Of a DNA stretch of 64,000 nucleotides, positions 24,101 to 34,627 are shown piece by piece (positions within the stretch are counted from its first letter, which is position 1; each line of letters opens with the position of its first letter). The translations under genes were made by a program, and so were the position numbers. The notes under the pieces were generated by a model. It worked only from the letters and a program-made list of their open reading frames with translations. It did no database searches and was not told the origin of the DNA. Source of the stretch: Toxonevra muliebris (lineage: Eukaryota; Arthropoda; Insecta; Diptera; Pallopteridae). The DNA lies in the NCBI GenBank assembly GCA_963691655.1, contig OY829326.1, forward strand, positions 96,217,235-96,281,234. Reading direction: 5' to 3'.

Positions 24101-26190
24101 AGTATGAGTAGAGTTTATCTGAATGTTTTTACCTCCAAACGTTTTTGTTTTTTGTATATTGCATCTCATCAAAGCGTATCCAAACGCGACGTAAATTTCA
24201 CATAAGCATCAAAATCATAAATAAAATCCACTCTAAGCATGATTTTAACTTTTGCTACTGTTTTTTTTTTTATTGTGAGTACTAGTTTAGTTTTTTTGTA
24301 TGTAAGTACAATATACATATGTGGATCTTTTCCAGCATTTTTTATCGGCATAAAACAAAAAAGGGGAGCTTTGTGATTTTTTTTTGTGGCTCACGTGAGA
24401 CATGTAACGTGTTTTACTCTTGCGTGTAAAAAAGAAGAAACAGGAAAAAATTGTGCCGTGGAGAGAGAGAAAGAGGGGGTCGGAGGCTTGGTATGGTTGT
24501 TAGATGAAATTGTACGGAGTGGAACAATTCATGTGCTTTATGGAGCATATGATTGTGATGAAGAAAACAGAAACATACAAAAAGCTAAAGCTTAAATTTA
24601 TTTAGAAACTACATTTTTTACATATGTACATATACATACATATGTAGATGTTTACATACACATGTATTATTATTTGAACATTTAAAGAGAAAGCAAAATA
24701 AATGAAAAATGTTTGAAATGTGATAATTGATTGTTGAAAAATTTCTCTTATTTATGTGACGCTGACGGGCACCCGCTGTCAATACTCGTATTAAAATGTA
24801 CCTAGTCGTATGAAATGGTACAGAGTTACAACGGGGACGGATTTCACGGCTACGGGTGCCCGTTGACTTATGGGCCATGTGTATTTTTGTACACAGAAAC
24901 CAAGTAGAGACCGACTCATTAAAAATGTTTACTCGAATCTGCCATTGTAATTTCTTTATCGTCTTAACGATTTTTTTTCCATTTTTGAAAAACCCATCCC
25001 CTCCCAAATTCTAAAGCTCTAATATTTTAGAAAGCAACTTCAACTTTAAGGTAACTTAGCATTGTGGCTATTAATACATCAAATTAAACATCTTGTGAGA
25101 GATAAAGTGGCAATTATAATAACATTAAAAAAAAAGAAAGCTAAAGAAAAAGCTTAATTTTTTTTGTCCGCTTGTTTCCGGAAATTGTTAAAATTTGTTG
25201 GAAAAAGTGGTGAGATGAAAGGAGTTTTCCTTCAAGTTTCAGTGTGTGAACCAGAGATCATTTTTTCTTTCTCCCCGAGTATAATTTCATATTATAACAG
25301 TACGACACGCACTTTTCACATAAATATTTTATACAAATGAAAAATACCTTTTACGTAGGCTTAGAATTACTCTCGGTCAGAGTTATTTTCAGGGGCCCTG
25401 CACTTTCTTGGTTAAAATTTTTTTTATCAATTTTGGATTGATAAATTAATTTTTTCTAACATCTATTTAAAGACTTCAAGTATAAGGAAAAATTATGTAA
25501 TAATTAAAAAAAAATTATATAAAGGGTTTTTTTGCAGCTTCATGGAAGACGTTTTGAGAATCGTTAAACGCAATGGCGTGCGTGATTGCAACTCATTAGA
25601 AAATCTAAAAAAATACAATTAGAAAAATTATAACTTAACTCTCAGGACGTACTGAGATTATTTTGTTTGACCAACAATTCACAAAATGACAGAACGCAAA
25701 ATTAGTTTTCTCAAAAATTGTTCCAAATTGAGGAAAGAATTAACCAAACTTACATCCTGGGGCCATTGTTATGTAGAAGAACATATTTAAATTTCAGTTA
25801 TTGTGCACGTCAATGGCTGTTTGTGTTGAGAAAAACTGGTTTAAAGTTTTGACTATCGGTTTTTAACATATAAAATATTCTTCTTCTCCTTTATAATAGC
25901 TGACCATAATTTGCAAGTTTATAGGTTACAGTCACCAAGAACTAATAGTTATTAATAAGGAGGTGCTGAACAAAGGCACAGCTAAGCCTTTCTGGACTGC
26001 TGAAAGAGAAACCGAAGCACTGCGTGATCGCATTGGACTGTCTGAATACTAACCGTAAACTTTGTTGCATAAAGCAATGTTTTTATGGTGTTAGTTGCGA
26101 ATGTACAAGAAATGTATTTAGAAATATAAAATTTGGCAAAAAATATTCTACAGGCTGTTTGAGGTATTTTAATATTAGAAGCTAAACGGT
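21128..26190. other. Five kilobases of AT-rich DNA without a recognisable gene
   Basis: Frames of 60-130 codons occur on both strands, but none carries a familiar motif. A more GC-rich island at 23040-23230 is not identified. Part of a coding-like frame (MEDVLRIVKRNGVRDCNS) occurs near 25543 but stops quickly. This may be intron or intergenic DNA. Confidence 0.45.
24767..24864. repeat. Hairpin-like short inverted repeat
   Basis: ACGGGCACCCG near 24767 recurs inverted as CGGGTGCCCGT near 24854, about 75 bases apart. It stands out in AT-rich surroundings. It may be a very small MITE, but no clean target duplication is visible. Confidence 0.35.
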
Positions 26191-26286
26191 TTCAAATTCC
26201 CCGCAAAAAACAGCTCATTCCCCGATTCCCCGTACTAAGTAAAATTCCCCACAAATCGGGGAATTCCCCGCAAGTTGGCATCGCTG
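26191..26286 (-). repeat. Dispersed repeat, copy 2 (inverted partner at 7362-7449)
   Basis: In reverse complement it reads CAGCGATGCCAACTTGCGGG, then GGAATTCCCCGATTTGTGGG, matching the 7362 copy apart from an extra ~8 bases (an additional GGGGAATC unit) in the middle. Confidence 0.7.
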
Positions 26287-26613
26287 GTGTGAACATCTAT
26301 TTGCCGTCGGCAAACCAGTTTTGTTACGAAGTTTACACACCGAAAACCACGCAAAACTGAGCATATGGTTGACAGAATGCGTATACACGCATCAAATACG
26401 CTGCGATCGTTGACGTATTGTCAAGCAATATCAAAGAAGCTTCCCATTTTCATCAAATAAGCAGTCCGTACGTCCCACAGTGGTTGAACTTCATACAAAA
26501 TGAGGATAAAAATAGAAGAAATCGTTGTAGAATCACAACTTTTGGTACAGGAGTTGCTTATGCCAATACATCATCAGGGTGCAAAAATAAAATTAAATCG
26601 TCTATTGCCACAC

Positions 26614-26627
26614 CCACCTCCAATGCA
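26614..26627. repeat. 14-bp target site duplication, left copy
   Basis: CCACCTCCAATGCA lies immediately outside the 3' end of the full-length LINE and is identical to 32676-32689 on the other side. Confidence 0.9.
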
Positions 26628-26724
26628 GGTTAGGTTAGGTTGGAGTGGCAGCCTTCTGCTTGAAAGCACACTTAAGCACAAATTAGGCTCATTGTGATAC
26701 CACAGTACGGCGCGACTCCCCCAT

Positions 26725-29700
26725 TTACGGAGTGGAGAACCATGAGGATTCCATAATGAATCTGGCTATGTCCTTAATATTTACGGATGATAGCTCGGAC
26801 AGACTAGTGAAGAAAGGTGAACCCAGGAGTTTTAGTCTCCTCCTGGCCAGGGATGGGCATTCGCACATGAAATGAAGGACTGTTTCTTCCTCCTCCTCAG
26901 AGCCGCAGCCCCGACAGAAGTCATTGAATGGCAGTCCAAGTCTTGCAGCATGTCTCCCCATTATGCAGTGTCCCGTGAGCACCGAAGTCGTTATGCTGAT
27001 GGAGCTTCTGCTTAGGTTGAGTAGCTGTCTAGTACGTCTATTGTCCATAGTGGTCCATGTTAGCCTGGTAATACCACAGGTATGCTCCGCTACCCAGGAT
27101 CTTTTTGCTTCCTCAAGGTAGTTTTGCTTAATGGCTAATTTAATAGACGTAAGAGGGACACCAATGGTGCAGGTAGGTGATATATCTGTAAGTTGCGAGC
27201 CCTGTTTTGCTAACTCGTCGGCATTGCAGTTACCTGAAATATTCATATGTCCAGGCACCCAATATAGGTGGACCTGAGAGTGACTCGACAAAATGTTGAG
27301 TGAAGATCGGCAGTCGAGAACAAGCTTTGATGTAGTGAAAACACCGGCAAGGGACTTGATTGCTGCTTGGCTGTCCGTGTAGACGCGGATACTCGTATCG
27401 AATGAATCGTTGCGAATAAGCCACTTGGACGCTTGATAGATAGCCATTACTTCCGCCTGAAAGACGCTGCAATGGTCAGGAAGTCGGAAAGAGAGTCTGA
27501 GATCTAGCTTACTAGAGAAGATGCCACAGCCGACTCTTTCCTCCGATTTGGACCCATCTGTATAGATGTCAATTAAATTGTCAGTGACCACCTCGTCATT
27601 AACCCATTCCTCTCTACTGGGGATATGGGTGAAGAACGTGTGGTTTAAATTAGGGGTAGAGCAAATGTAGTCTACTTTAGTTGGTACGGACGTATCGTGG
27701 ATTAAAATCTTGGCATGGCCCAGGTTTGACCGGGTCCAGCGAGTTAGGGCACTGAGTCTGACAGCAGAGCACTTAGCTTGTTGCTTGACCAGAAGTGAGG
27801 TTGGCAACCAATGAAGGATTGCGAAGAGAGCTTTCGTGGAGGTAGTACGGAGGGCCCCAGTAATCAATATGGCTGCCGTTCTTCTAACCTTATCCAGTGG
27901 TTTAAGGTTGACCGCCTTTGAAGTAGCTGGCCACCAGAAGACGGATCCATAAAGAAGATTAGGCTCGACCACTGCTGAATAGAGCCAGGAAGTGACTCGA
28001 GGTTGAAGACCCCATCTTGTTCCTAAAGCCCTCTTACAGCAGTAGAGAGCGCAAGAGGCTTTCCGTACTCTCTCTGCTATGTTAGCTTTCCATTGAAGTT
28101 TAGAATCAAGAACAAGTCCTAAATATTTGACGCGCTTACTAAGACAAAGCGAGATACCATTAATTTTGGGTAGGGCAAAAGTTGGTATTTTATACTTTCT
28201 AGTGAAAAGCATAACCTCTGTTTTGGCAGGATTAACATTAAGACCGAATTCACGGCACCAGTGAGACAGAATGCTAAGTGAGTGATTTAGCCGTTCTGAA
28301 AGAGTAGCAACGTATTTGCCGGATACTGCAATAGCAATGTCATCTGCATAAGCTATTATTTTGCAGCCGGTTTGATCTAATCTGTTTAGCAGTGTGTTCA
28401 CCGCCAGATTCCAAATAAGAGGCGATAATACACCTCCTTGTGGTGTGCCCCTATTGACAACCTTTTTGACTTTATCATTTCCGATAGAGGAGCTGATGAT
28501 ACGTGTTTTAAGTAGTTGTCCTATAAATTTAACCAGATTAACATCAAGATTAAGATTTATTAAGGCATTAACGACAGCGTCGGGGCAGACATTGTTGAAT
28601 GCCCCCTCGATATCGAGAAACACTGCAAGTGTGTACTCCTTGTTGGAAAGAGATTTCTCAACTTCCTCAATGAGTACATGTAGCGCTCTTTCCACAGACT
28701 TCCCTTTAGTATAGGCATGCTGTGATTTGGATAAAAGAGTGGGATTGATAGAGTTCCTGATATGAAAATCAAGAACCCTTTCTAATATTTTTAAGAGAAA
28801 GGAGGACAGACTGATCGGTCTGAAGTCCTTTGGGTTGATATGGGACGCCTTCCCTGCTTTGGGTATGAAGACTACACGAGCCTCTCTCCAGCTTTTGGGA
28901 ATGTACGAAAATTTTAGGCAAGCATTATAAATTTGCAATAGCCATGATGTTACGTGTTCAGCCCCTTGCTGAATATCCGCGGGAATGATGCCATCTGGCC
29001 CTGGAGATTTGTAGGGGCTGAAGGATTTGATGGCCCACTTTAGAAGAGTGTCGGTCAATTGAAAAGGGGAGGTGTTACTTAAAAGATGATCGGTCACAGG
29101 AGGACTATGATCAACGAAGGTTTTACTCCCTGGAAAATGAGTATACAGGAGGACCTCTAAGGTCTCTATCCCAGAATCAGTCCAGTGACCATCGGATTTC
29201 TGGATACAGTCGAGAGCCCTAGGGGTCGTATTCAAGAGTTTTCGAAGTCGGCTAGTCTCGGAGAAGCTTTCTATGCTACCACAGAAGTTCCTCCAAGACG
29301 CCCTTTTGGCTTTTCTTATAGCGTACTTAAGTTCCCTTTGTTTAGATTTAAAGAGAAACCAGTCATTGAAAGCCTTGGCTCTATTAAAGAGTCTTCTGCA
29401 TACTTTTCGTAGCTCTGCAATCTCCGGGGTCCACCATAAAGGTTTAGTCTTACCTCTAGGTTTGGAGGAATTGCATGCCGATTTAGCAGCAGTGTTAAAA
29501 AGTGCTGTAATGGAGTTTACCTCTCGATCAATATCGCAGTGGTTATTTATAGTGGCTGGAGCAGGCTGTATGCCAGACTCGATAATGGCATGGAACTTTG
29601 TCCAGTCAGTATGCTTCCTATTGATGAGGCTAGTAGCACCTGCAGAGTCTGTAGGATCTAGTTTATCAATGGTGAAGTTAATGTAATTATGATCAGAAAA

Positions 29701-30339
29701 GGAGCACTCTTGCGAGACACTCCAGTCTTTCAGTAGATGTGACGAGTTTTCACTTACTAGAGTGATATCGAGAACCTCCCTTCTATTTGAAGTAATGAAG
29801 GTTGGCTCGTTCCCCCTATTAGCAATAACTAAGTCATGAGTAAGGATAAAATCAAAGAGGGACTCACCTCGTTCATTTGTGTCCGTGCTGCCCCACATCT
29901 CGTGATGGGCATTAGCGTCGGCACCGATGATAACCGGGGTCCGTTTACGGTTAGCCTCTGCAACCAGAAGCTTCAATGTATCGTGCGGCGGTGATGTACC
30001 GTGGTCATGTGCCATGTAGCTGGAGACGATCCAGGTGGCCATGGCGTTGATCACAATAACCATGGCCACGTTGTCTTTATCGCTGAACCTGGAGAGTAAA
30101 AGAGCGTTAATGCTATTTTTGATAAGAATACAGGATCTGGGTTTACCTTGACCCTCCACATACACTGTGCGGTATCCATTAATATTGAGTCCGCAAACCC
30201 GGTCATTGACGACCCATGGTTCTTGGACTAGTATGAGCTCCTCTCCTTTTTGAGTCAGGCGGAGGAGCAGGGCTGCCGAGGCAGTAATGGAGTGGTGAAG
30301 ATTAATTTGAATAACCTTCACCATTTTTTGGGATGGCAA
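26725..30339 (-). CDS. LINE ORF2: endonuclease, reverse transcriptase, RNase H
   Basis: An intact frame of 1,204 codons. Endonuclease: QINLHHS (11-17), QEPWV (39-43), IIGADANAHHEMWG (137-150) and SDHNY (215-219). RT (about 445-715): PGPDGIIPADI, FRPISLSSFLLKILERVL, FLDIEGAFNNV, GTPQGGVLSPL and the catalytic YADD (664-667). RNase H (about 922-1048): YTDGS with D928, QAE with E963, YTDSQ with D989 and GNCNADELA with D1041, so all four acidic residues are present. A Cys/His motif (CRGC...H...CEC, 1142-1161) closes the protein. It would nick target DNA, prime reverse transcription there and remove RNA from the hybrid. It overlaps the ORF1 end by up to 38 bp; the second Met (codon 6, MVKVIQ) is an equally likely start, probably reached by termination-reinitiation. 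Confidence 0.95.
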   Translation of the reverse strand: MPSQKMVKVIQINLHHSITASAALLLRLTQKGEELILVQEPWVVNDRVCGLNINGYRTVYVEGQGKPRSCILIKNSINALLLSRFSDKDNVAMVIVINAMATWIVSSYMAHDHGTSPPHDTLKLLVAEANRKRTPVIIGADANAHHEMWGSTDTNERGESLFDFILTHDLVIANRGNEPTFITSNRREVLDITLVSENSSHLLKDWSVSQECSFSDHNYINFTIDKLDPTDSAGATSLINRKHTDWTKFHAIIESGIQPAPATINNHCDIDREVNSITALFNTAAKSACNSSKPRGKTKPLWWTPEIAELRKVCRRLFNRAKAFNDWFLFKSKQRELKYAIRKAKRASWRNFCGSIESFSETSRLRKLLNTTPRALDCIQKSDGHWTDSGIETLEVLLYTHFPGSKTFVDHSPPVTDHLLSNTSPFQLTDTLLKWAIKSFSPYKSPGPDGIIPADIQQGAEHVTSWLLQIYNACLKFSYIPKSWREARVVFIPKAGKASHINPKDFRPISLSSFLLKILERVLDFHIRNSINPTLLSKSQHAYTKGKSVERALHVLIEEVEKSLSNKEYTLAVFLDIEGAFNNVCPDAVVNALINLNLDVNLVKFIGQLLKTRIISSSIGNDKVKKVVNRGTPQGGVLSPLIWNLAVNTLLNRLDQTGCKIIAYADDIAIAVSGKYVATLSERLNHSLSILSHWCREFGLNVNPAKTEVMLFTRKYKIPTFALPKINGISLCLSKRVKYLGLVLDSKLQWKANIAERVRKASCALYCCKRALGTRWGLQPRVTSWLYSAVVEPNLLYGSVFWWPATSKAVNLKPLDKVRRTAAILITGALRTTSTKALFAILHWLPTSLLVKQQAKCSAVRLSALTRWTRSNLGHAKILIHDTSVPTKVDYICSTPNLNHTFFTHIPSREEWVNDEVVTDNLIDIYTDGSKSEERVGCGIFSSKLDLRLSFRLPDHCSVFQAEVMAIYQASKWLIRNDSFDTSIRVYTDSQAAIKSLAGVFTTSKLVLDCRSSLNILSSHSQVHLYWVPGHMNISGNCNADELAKQGSQLTDISPTCTIGVPLTSIKLAIKQNYLEEAKRSWVAEHTCGITRLTWTTMDNRRTRQLLNLSRSSISITTSVLTGHCIMGRHAARLGLPFNDFCRGCGSEEEEETVLHFMCECPSLARRRLKLLGSPFFTSLSELSSVNIKDIARFIMESSWFSTP

Positions 30340-31904
30340 TCATGGTGACGTCGGGGTCCTCCTCATCAGACAAAGGAGGGGCCTCGACGTTCTCAGCGGC
30401 AAGCTCCATTTTACCGAAAAAGTCGCCAACTAGTTCGGAGGAGGACAGGGTACTCCCTTCATCAGAGAGATCAGTGTCTGTCTGGGACTGGGACAAGGTC
30501 GCCAGGAAGTCCACGGCTTCTGCCGAAGGCTCTGTGACGGTTTCTTGCCCAGTACCCAACTTGTCACATCTGTAGACCCTGAGGGAGATCGAGTCGAACC
30601 CGTAGTTGATCTCCCCCTTAGTGGTGTTAAGCGGTGAGAGCGACTCCTCATTAAGGATGATGAGTGCCTCACGGAAGTTGCCCTTGGGTTCGCTGACCTT
30701 GGCTACTCTCCAATCATGGGTGGGTAGCTCAAGGTTGCTTAACTTTATGAGCTCGAGGATTTCATCCGGCGAGGAGGGCTCAGCCGGAATCCATGCCTTG
30801 GGACGTGGTCGGTTGGGGATCTGGTCTTTAGATACAGCAGAAAGCTTTGCACCTGGCCATACCTCTCCCAACTTAGCAATGGCCAGCTTGTAAAGGTCCG
30901 CAGAGCGTTGATCTGCACAAGCTACCAACTTTATGTGGCCTTGATACCAACCGGCATCTCGGCATTTGGGCGACGGGCCTGGATTCGCCGTAACAACGTC
31001 TTTGTAGACATTGCGAAGCGCCGCCTGTACTGTTACTGGAGTCAACAATGGCCCAGATAAGACCATCTTTCGCAACCTCATTAAAAGGCCGATTAAGTTT
31101 CGGCTTTGGGGTTGCCAGTCTTGGCCTTTTGGTGTCCTGACGGACAGGTTGGATAGCCTTATCAGTCGACCTTTGTCGTTTCTGACTAGCTGTATGAGGA
31201 GGTATTAGTGAAGGAGGAGGAGGGCGAGCACCAGCATTCTGCTGGGCCCATTGAAGAGCTGCCTTATCCCTTTCGGAGAGCGAAGAGGGATCAAGGGGCT
31301 CCAGCCTATTCAGGATCCTGAAGGCTGACCTTCTGGTCCTGTACGCCCGTGTTGACGCAGTAATGTGCGCGCGAGCACCAGAGGTGGAAGCGGTGCTGGG
31401 GCCTGTACTGGTGGAGGCTAAGGCCGGCTTAGTTGCCGAATCCCTGGCTACACCAGACCGGCGAACGGGCGGTGGAACAACCCTAGCACCTGGCACAGTT
31501 GCCGAAGTGGTAGGGTTGTTCGAAGATAGCGACCGAACGCTAGATGTGCTGGCGCTTTTGCTGGTGAAGGAAGAGGCCAGCTTAGTTGCTGAGGCCTTAC
31601 CGGTACCAGACAAGCGAGCCTGAAGAGGAGCACCACCCGCACCCGGCACAGTTGCCTGGGTACCGAGCGTGCTCGAAGAAGGTGTGGGTCCAGATGACGA
31701 CGAGGGTGGTATGTTAGCCAAAACTCTCGTCGACACTGTAGGTCTGGTGCAAGAAGCACCAGAAGATGAGCCACCAGAAGTTGAGGGTGGTGAACGTTTG
31801 GCAGGCGATTGCCTAACCAATCTATTGGGCTCCCCATGCGGGTTGGCCTTGGGTTTTTGGGGTTTTTTATTGGACGTATTCATGATTGTTGGGTCCCCAC
31901 TCAT
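30302..31904 (-). CDS. LINE ORF1 (nucleic-acid-binding protein), split by a frameshift
   Basis: Two frames together make one ORF1. The first (30873-31904) starts MSGDPTIMNTSNKK and has a long Ser/Thr/Pro/Ala-rich basic region. At about 31075 it reaches EVAKDGLIWAIVDSSN. The second frame (30302-31081) then continues the same domain from about VQAALRNVYKD through CRDAGWYQGHIKLVACAD, WPGAKLSAV and TLPTHDWRV-like segments to an acidic C-terminus ending EGYSN. Joining them needs one skipped base (or two missing) near 31025-31045. The WYxGxxxLxACAD and WPGA pattern resembles the domain annotated as DUF4780 in insect transposon ORF1 proteins; that identification is from memory. No zinc knuckles are visible. 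No slippery heptamer is obvious, so mutation or assembly error is more likely than programmed shifting. Confidence 0.8.
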
Positions 31905-32675
31905 GGCCGCTATCTCCGTCCGGATGTGTAGTCACCTTAGTGGTCCCGTGGTTATCTATGCCGAAGCAGGGAGGCCACGCGAGGGTTGGTACAAGTCCTT
32001 ATGAGAGCAAGTACTCAGAGCCAGACCAATGCTAAATGGGAGTCATCTCAACCAAACCTACACCGCCAACCGAATGGCGACGGACTTCGAACGTACCATG
32101 AGGCCTGCCAGGGTTTTAACGGGACGGAGACAGTTGTGACCTTAAACTGGAGCCATTCACAGAAGGTTTCACCCCGCTGCTACAAGGTCCAGAAGCCACA
32201 ACCACCAGCCCAAAGCAATCAAAAACAAATAAGGAAATAAAAGGGAGGTCCGTGGACAAATGAGGAGTCGTGCCATTTTGGTACCTGACGCCCAATCCCA
32301 CTAGGGGTGAACGCCAGAGTACCCAAGGGTGTTTTGATTGACCAGATATGCAGTGACCCACATGTAGTGCACGCCAGAAAGTCTAATTCTGATTGATATC
32401 AAAAATCAAACATGTCTGAGGTGCATTACAAACAGAACCCTAACATACCTGGGTCGAGAGGGTTTGCTCCCTCCGCCTGATCTATCTTAGCCAGTTGCAT
32501 ATCAGACATCTGATGTGCCCTGTTATAAGATAATAGTTTACACCAGCTGGCTGACATGCAACCGTTACCAGCTGTCACCACGAGGAGGTGATAGACCACA
32601 CTACCATCAGACCACTCAATTACGGCACACATCGAGATGTATGTTAGCCCCCTTAAGTGACTGATGGCTCGACAA

Positions 32676-32689
32676 CCACCTCCAATGCA
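32676..32689. repeat. 14-bp target site duplication, right copy
   Basis: CCACCTCCAATGCA, identical to 26614-26627, lies immediately outside the 5' end of the LINE. An open plus-strand frame crosses the site when the insertion is disregarded. Confidence 0.9.
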
Positions 32690-32999
32690 ACATGATTGTA
32701 AAAAAATCAATATTTCCTTTTTATCGTTGAGAATCACTGTTAAAGTTTATATTGTGGAAGTCCCTCCACTCCATATTTACTCCCCCATCTCCCTTATTTC
32801 CCTTCCCCCACCAAAAAAAAAAGAAAATAAAAACATATATATCATCTGAAATCAAAAAATGTTTAACTTCTACGCCCAAAAGTAACTGTTTTATTAACGA
32901 AATCCAAAAGACCGTAACTACAAGTACATAAATATAATAAGCAAATATACGTATTTAAGCACTTGAATGAAAAAGGAAACAAAATATTTTAATCTTTTT
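32690..32999. other. Non-coding flank of the LINE
   Basis: AT-rich sequence with a CT/C-rich patch (32750-32812) followed by an A run. No gene was recognised. Confidence 0.4.
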
Positions 33000-33545
33000 A
33001 AGTAACTTCTTCTTTTGTCCTGGAACTCCTAGGGGGAGCATAGGGCCATAATAAATTGTCTTCATCGCATGCGATCATTGGTGATAGTTTTTATTTCTTT
33101 CAACAACTTTCCTGAATCACGAATTTCCTTCTCTAACGTCCTTTTTCACATGACTTTTAGTCTACCACGTTGTCGGCTGCCTTGTGGACTCCACTCAACG
33201 TTACGTTTTCGATGGCATCGATGACAGCCTTAAAATTGATGTGCTGCCTAGAAGGGTTCAGCTCTTAGTTTTGGAAGTATTAATTTTTAAGCCGACCTTT
33301 TGCGACTCTAAAATAAGATCATCAATTTTAGATTTCATATCTAAATGCCTAGATGATAAGAGGTAAATGTCGTCAGCGTAATCAAGGTCTTCTAAGTGTT
33401 CATTAAAATGCCATCGAATTCCTCTGTGGACTTAATCCAAGGCCTTATCTGAGATGTCGTCAAGAACGATTAGAAAGAGAATGGGGGATAATAAGCAGCC
33501 TTGGCGGACGCCTGATTTAGGAACAAATGTTGACGACAAAATTGC
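33000..33545 (-). pseudogene. Second RTE-clade LINE relic (RT palm plus C-terminus)
   Basis: Minus-strand reading from 33530 gives SGVRQGCLLSPILFLIVLDD, a stop, then LEDLDYADDIYLLSSRH, then KIDDLILESQKVGLKINTSK. This is the RT palm and following region of an RTE-type LINE, with YADD intact. Below about 33180 the frame changes to the RTE C-terminal tail (SHVKKDVREG, VVERNKNY, then YGPMLPLGVPGQ). The segment between palm and tail is deleted. Together with 8540-9706 it shows at least two independent RTE copies nearby. Confidence 0.75.
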
Positions 33546-34164
33546 ATTGTGTAAAACGCTGCATTTTTTCAAGTTACTAAGTGATACTAAACATACTAAA
33601 CTTTCACAATTACATCCTTCTTAGTCACTTTGTTTTTCATTTGACTTGTATGAAAAATACATTTATCTTGCACATCAAAGAATTTCGTATATCTATTCCA
33701 ATGTAAAATAGGCCTCTTAAGCGAATGGCCACCCCTAGCATCTAAAGTGACCATTTGGCACTTTTTTTACGATTTTCAAATTCACCCGTTAGGATTTTCC
33801 AGATAGCGGTAATTTTAAAAAAATTAAAGTACGTAGTATTGTAGGTAATACAATTTAGTTTATTAGAAAACACAAGTTATATTTGAGTTAGTTAATTTTT
33901 GGCAAATGTTGCTAAAAAATTGCAAAAAACAATTGAAATTGTGTGCTACCAATCGAAAAAAATTCCGAGATTTGCTGATTCGTTTGTTGCAACTTGCAAG
34001 ACTATCAAAGTTAGGTAAACAGAAATATAAAAATCATAACGGTATTTTTTGAACTCTTCTTATGTATCGCTATACGGAGTGGTAGTTCATTGAAAATTTT
34101 ATAGGCGATTTTCTCAAAAATTTGCTGTCTTAAATTATGACAGTCTTACAGAAAACGTGCAATA
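33546..34164. other. AT-rich non-coding stretch
   Basis: No gene, motif or paired ends were found. Confidence 0.4.
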
Positions 34165-34420
34165 AGGACTTCAATTTTGGAATGGTGTAAACCAGAAGGT
34201 GTGATTCAACAATTTCAAAACAAAGTTTTGAGGTCGATCACCAGCTCGCCTTGGTATATGAGGAAATACGAACTGCACAGAGCCTTCAAAATATTAATTA
34301 TCGATGCGCAAAGACTGGAAAAACATGTGAGCTTGAAAGTATCAGTATTACTAAATTCTGAGGGGCTGAAACGCAGACTCTAACGTTTCAAACCATACGA
34401 TCTATTCAATTGAATTTCGT
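34165..34420 (+). pseudogene. Jockey-type LINE C-terminal fragment
   Basis: Plus-strand translation FQNKVLRSITSSPWYMRKYE, then LHRAFKI and, after a short gap, LEKHVSLKV and LKRRL, then RFKPYDL. This is the conserved tail of Jockey-clade ORF2 proteins (pattern FQxKxLRxIxxAPWYxxxxxLHxDLxI). Nothing of the RT core is visible upstream; the copy is 5'-truncated and carries stops. Confidence 0.75.
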
Positions 34421-34479
34421 AATGCAAATATTTTGGTAAAATTAATTAATGGTATTAATTGCTTGTTAGTTTTAACTCT

Positions 34480-34613
34480 TTCATTATGGAATCCTCATGG
34501 TTCTCCACTCCGTAAATGGGGGAGTCGCGCCGTACTGTGGTATCACAATGAGCCTAATCATGTGCTTAAGTGTGCTTTCAAGCAGAAGGCTGCCACTCCA
34601 ACCTAACCTAACC
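34480..34613 (+). mobile_element. 5'-truncated copy of the full-length LINE, 134 bp
   Basis: This segment is nearly identical to the reverse complement of 26628-26762. It begins in the last ORF2 codons (FIMESSWFSTP then stop) and ends in AACCTAACCTAACC. The only clear difference is a short substitution (AATCATGTGC against AATTTGTGC). It is flanked by the 13-bp direct repeat TAGTTTTAACTCT (34467-34479 and 34614-34626). It is on the opposite strand to the full-length copy. Severe 5' truncation with a target duplication is the usual product of target-primed reverse transcription. Confidence 0.95.
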
Positions 34614-34627
34614 TAGTTTTAACTCTA

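Larger units (their letters stand above)
26628..32675 (-). mobile_element. Full-length LINE (I/LOA-like), 6,048 bp
   Basis: The element is bounded by a perfect 14-bp target duplication. On the minus strand the order is: 5' UTR of about 770 bp (32675-31905), ORF1 (31904-30302, one frameshift), ORF2 (30339-26725, intact), a 97-bp 3' UTR, and a tail of two to three CCTAA pentamers at the 3' terminus instead of poly(A). ORF2 has endonuclease, RT, RNase H and a C-terminal Cys/His motif, the layout of I-superfamily LINEs with RNase H (I, LOA and related clades). Exact clade is uncertain without a tree. It is GC-richer than its flanks. A short sister copy of its 3' end lies at 34480-34613. The intact ORF2 and exact duplications suggest recent insertion. 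Confidence 0.93.

Noticed and set aside
30333..31623. Plus-strand frames opposite LINE ORF1
   Set aside because: They are antisense to ORF1 and share its low-complexity Ser/Pro/Ala codon pattern; no domain is recognised.
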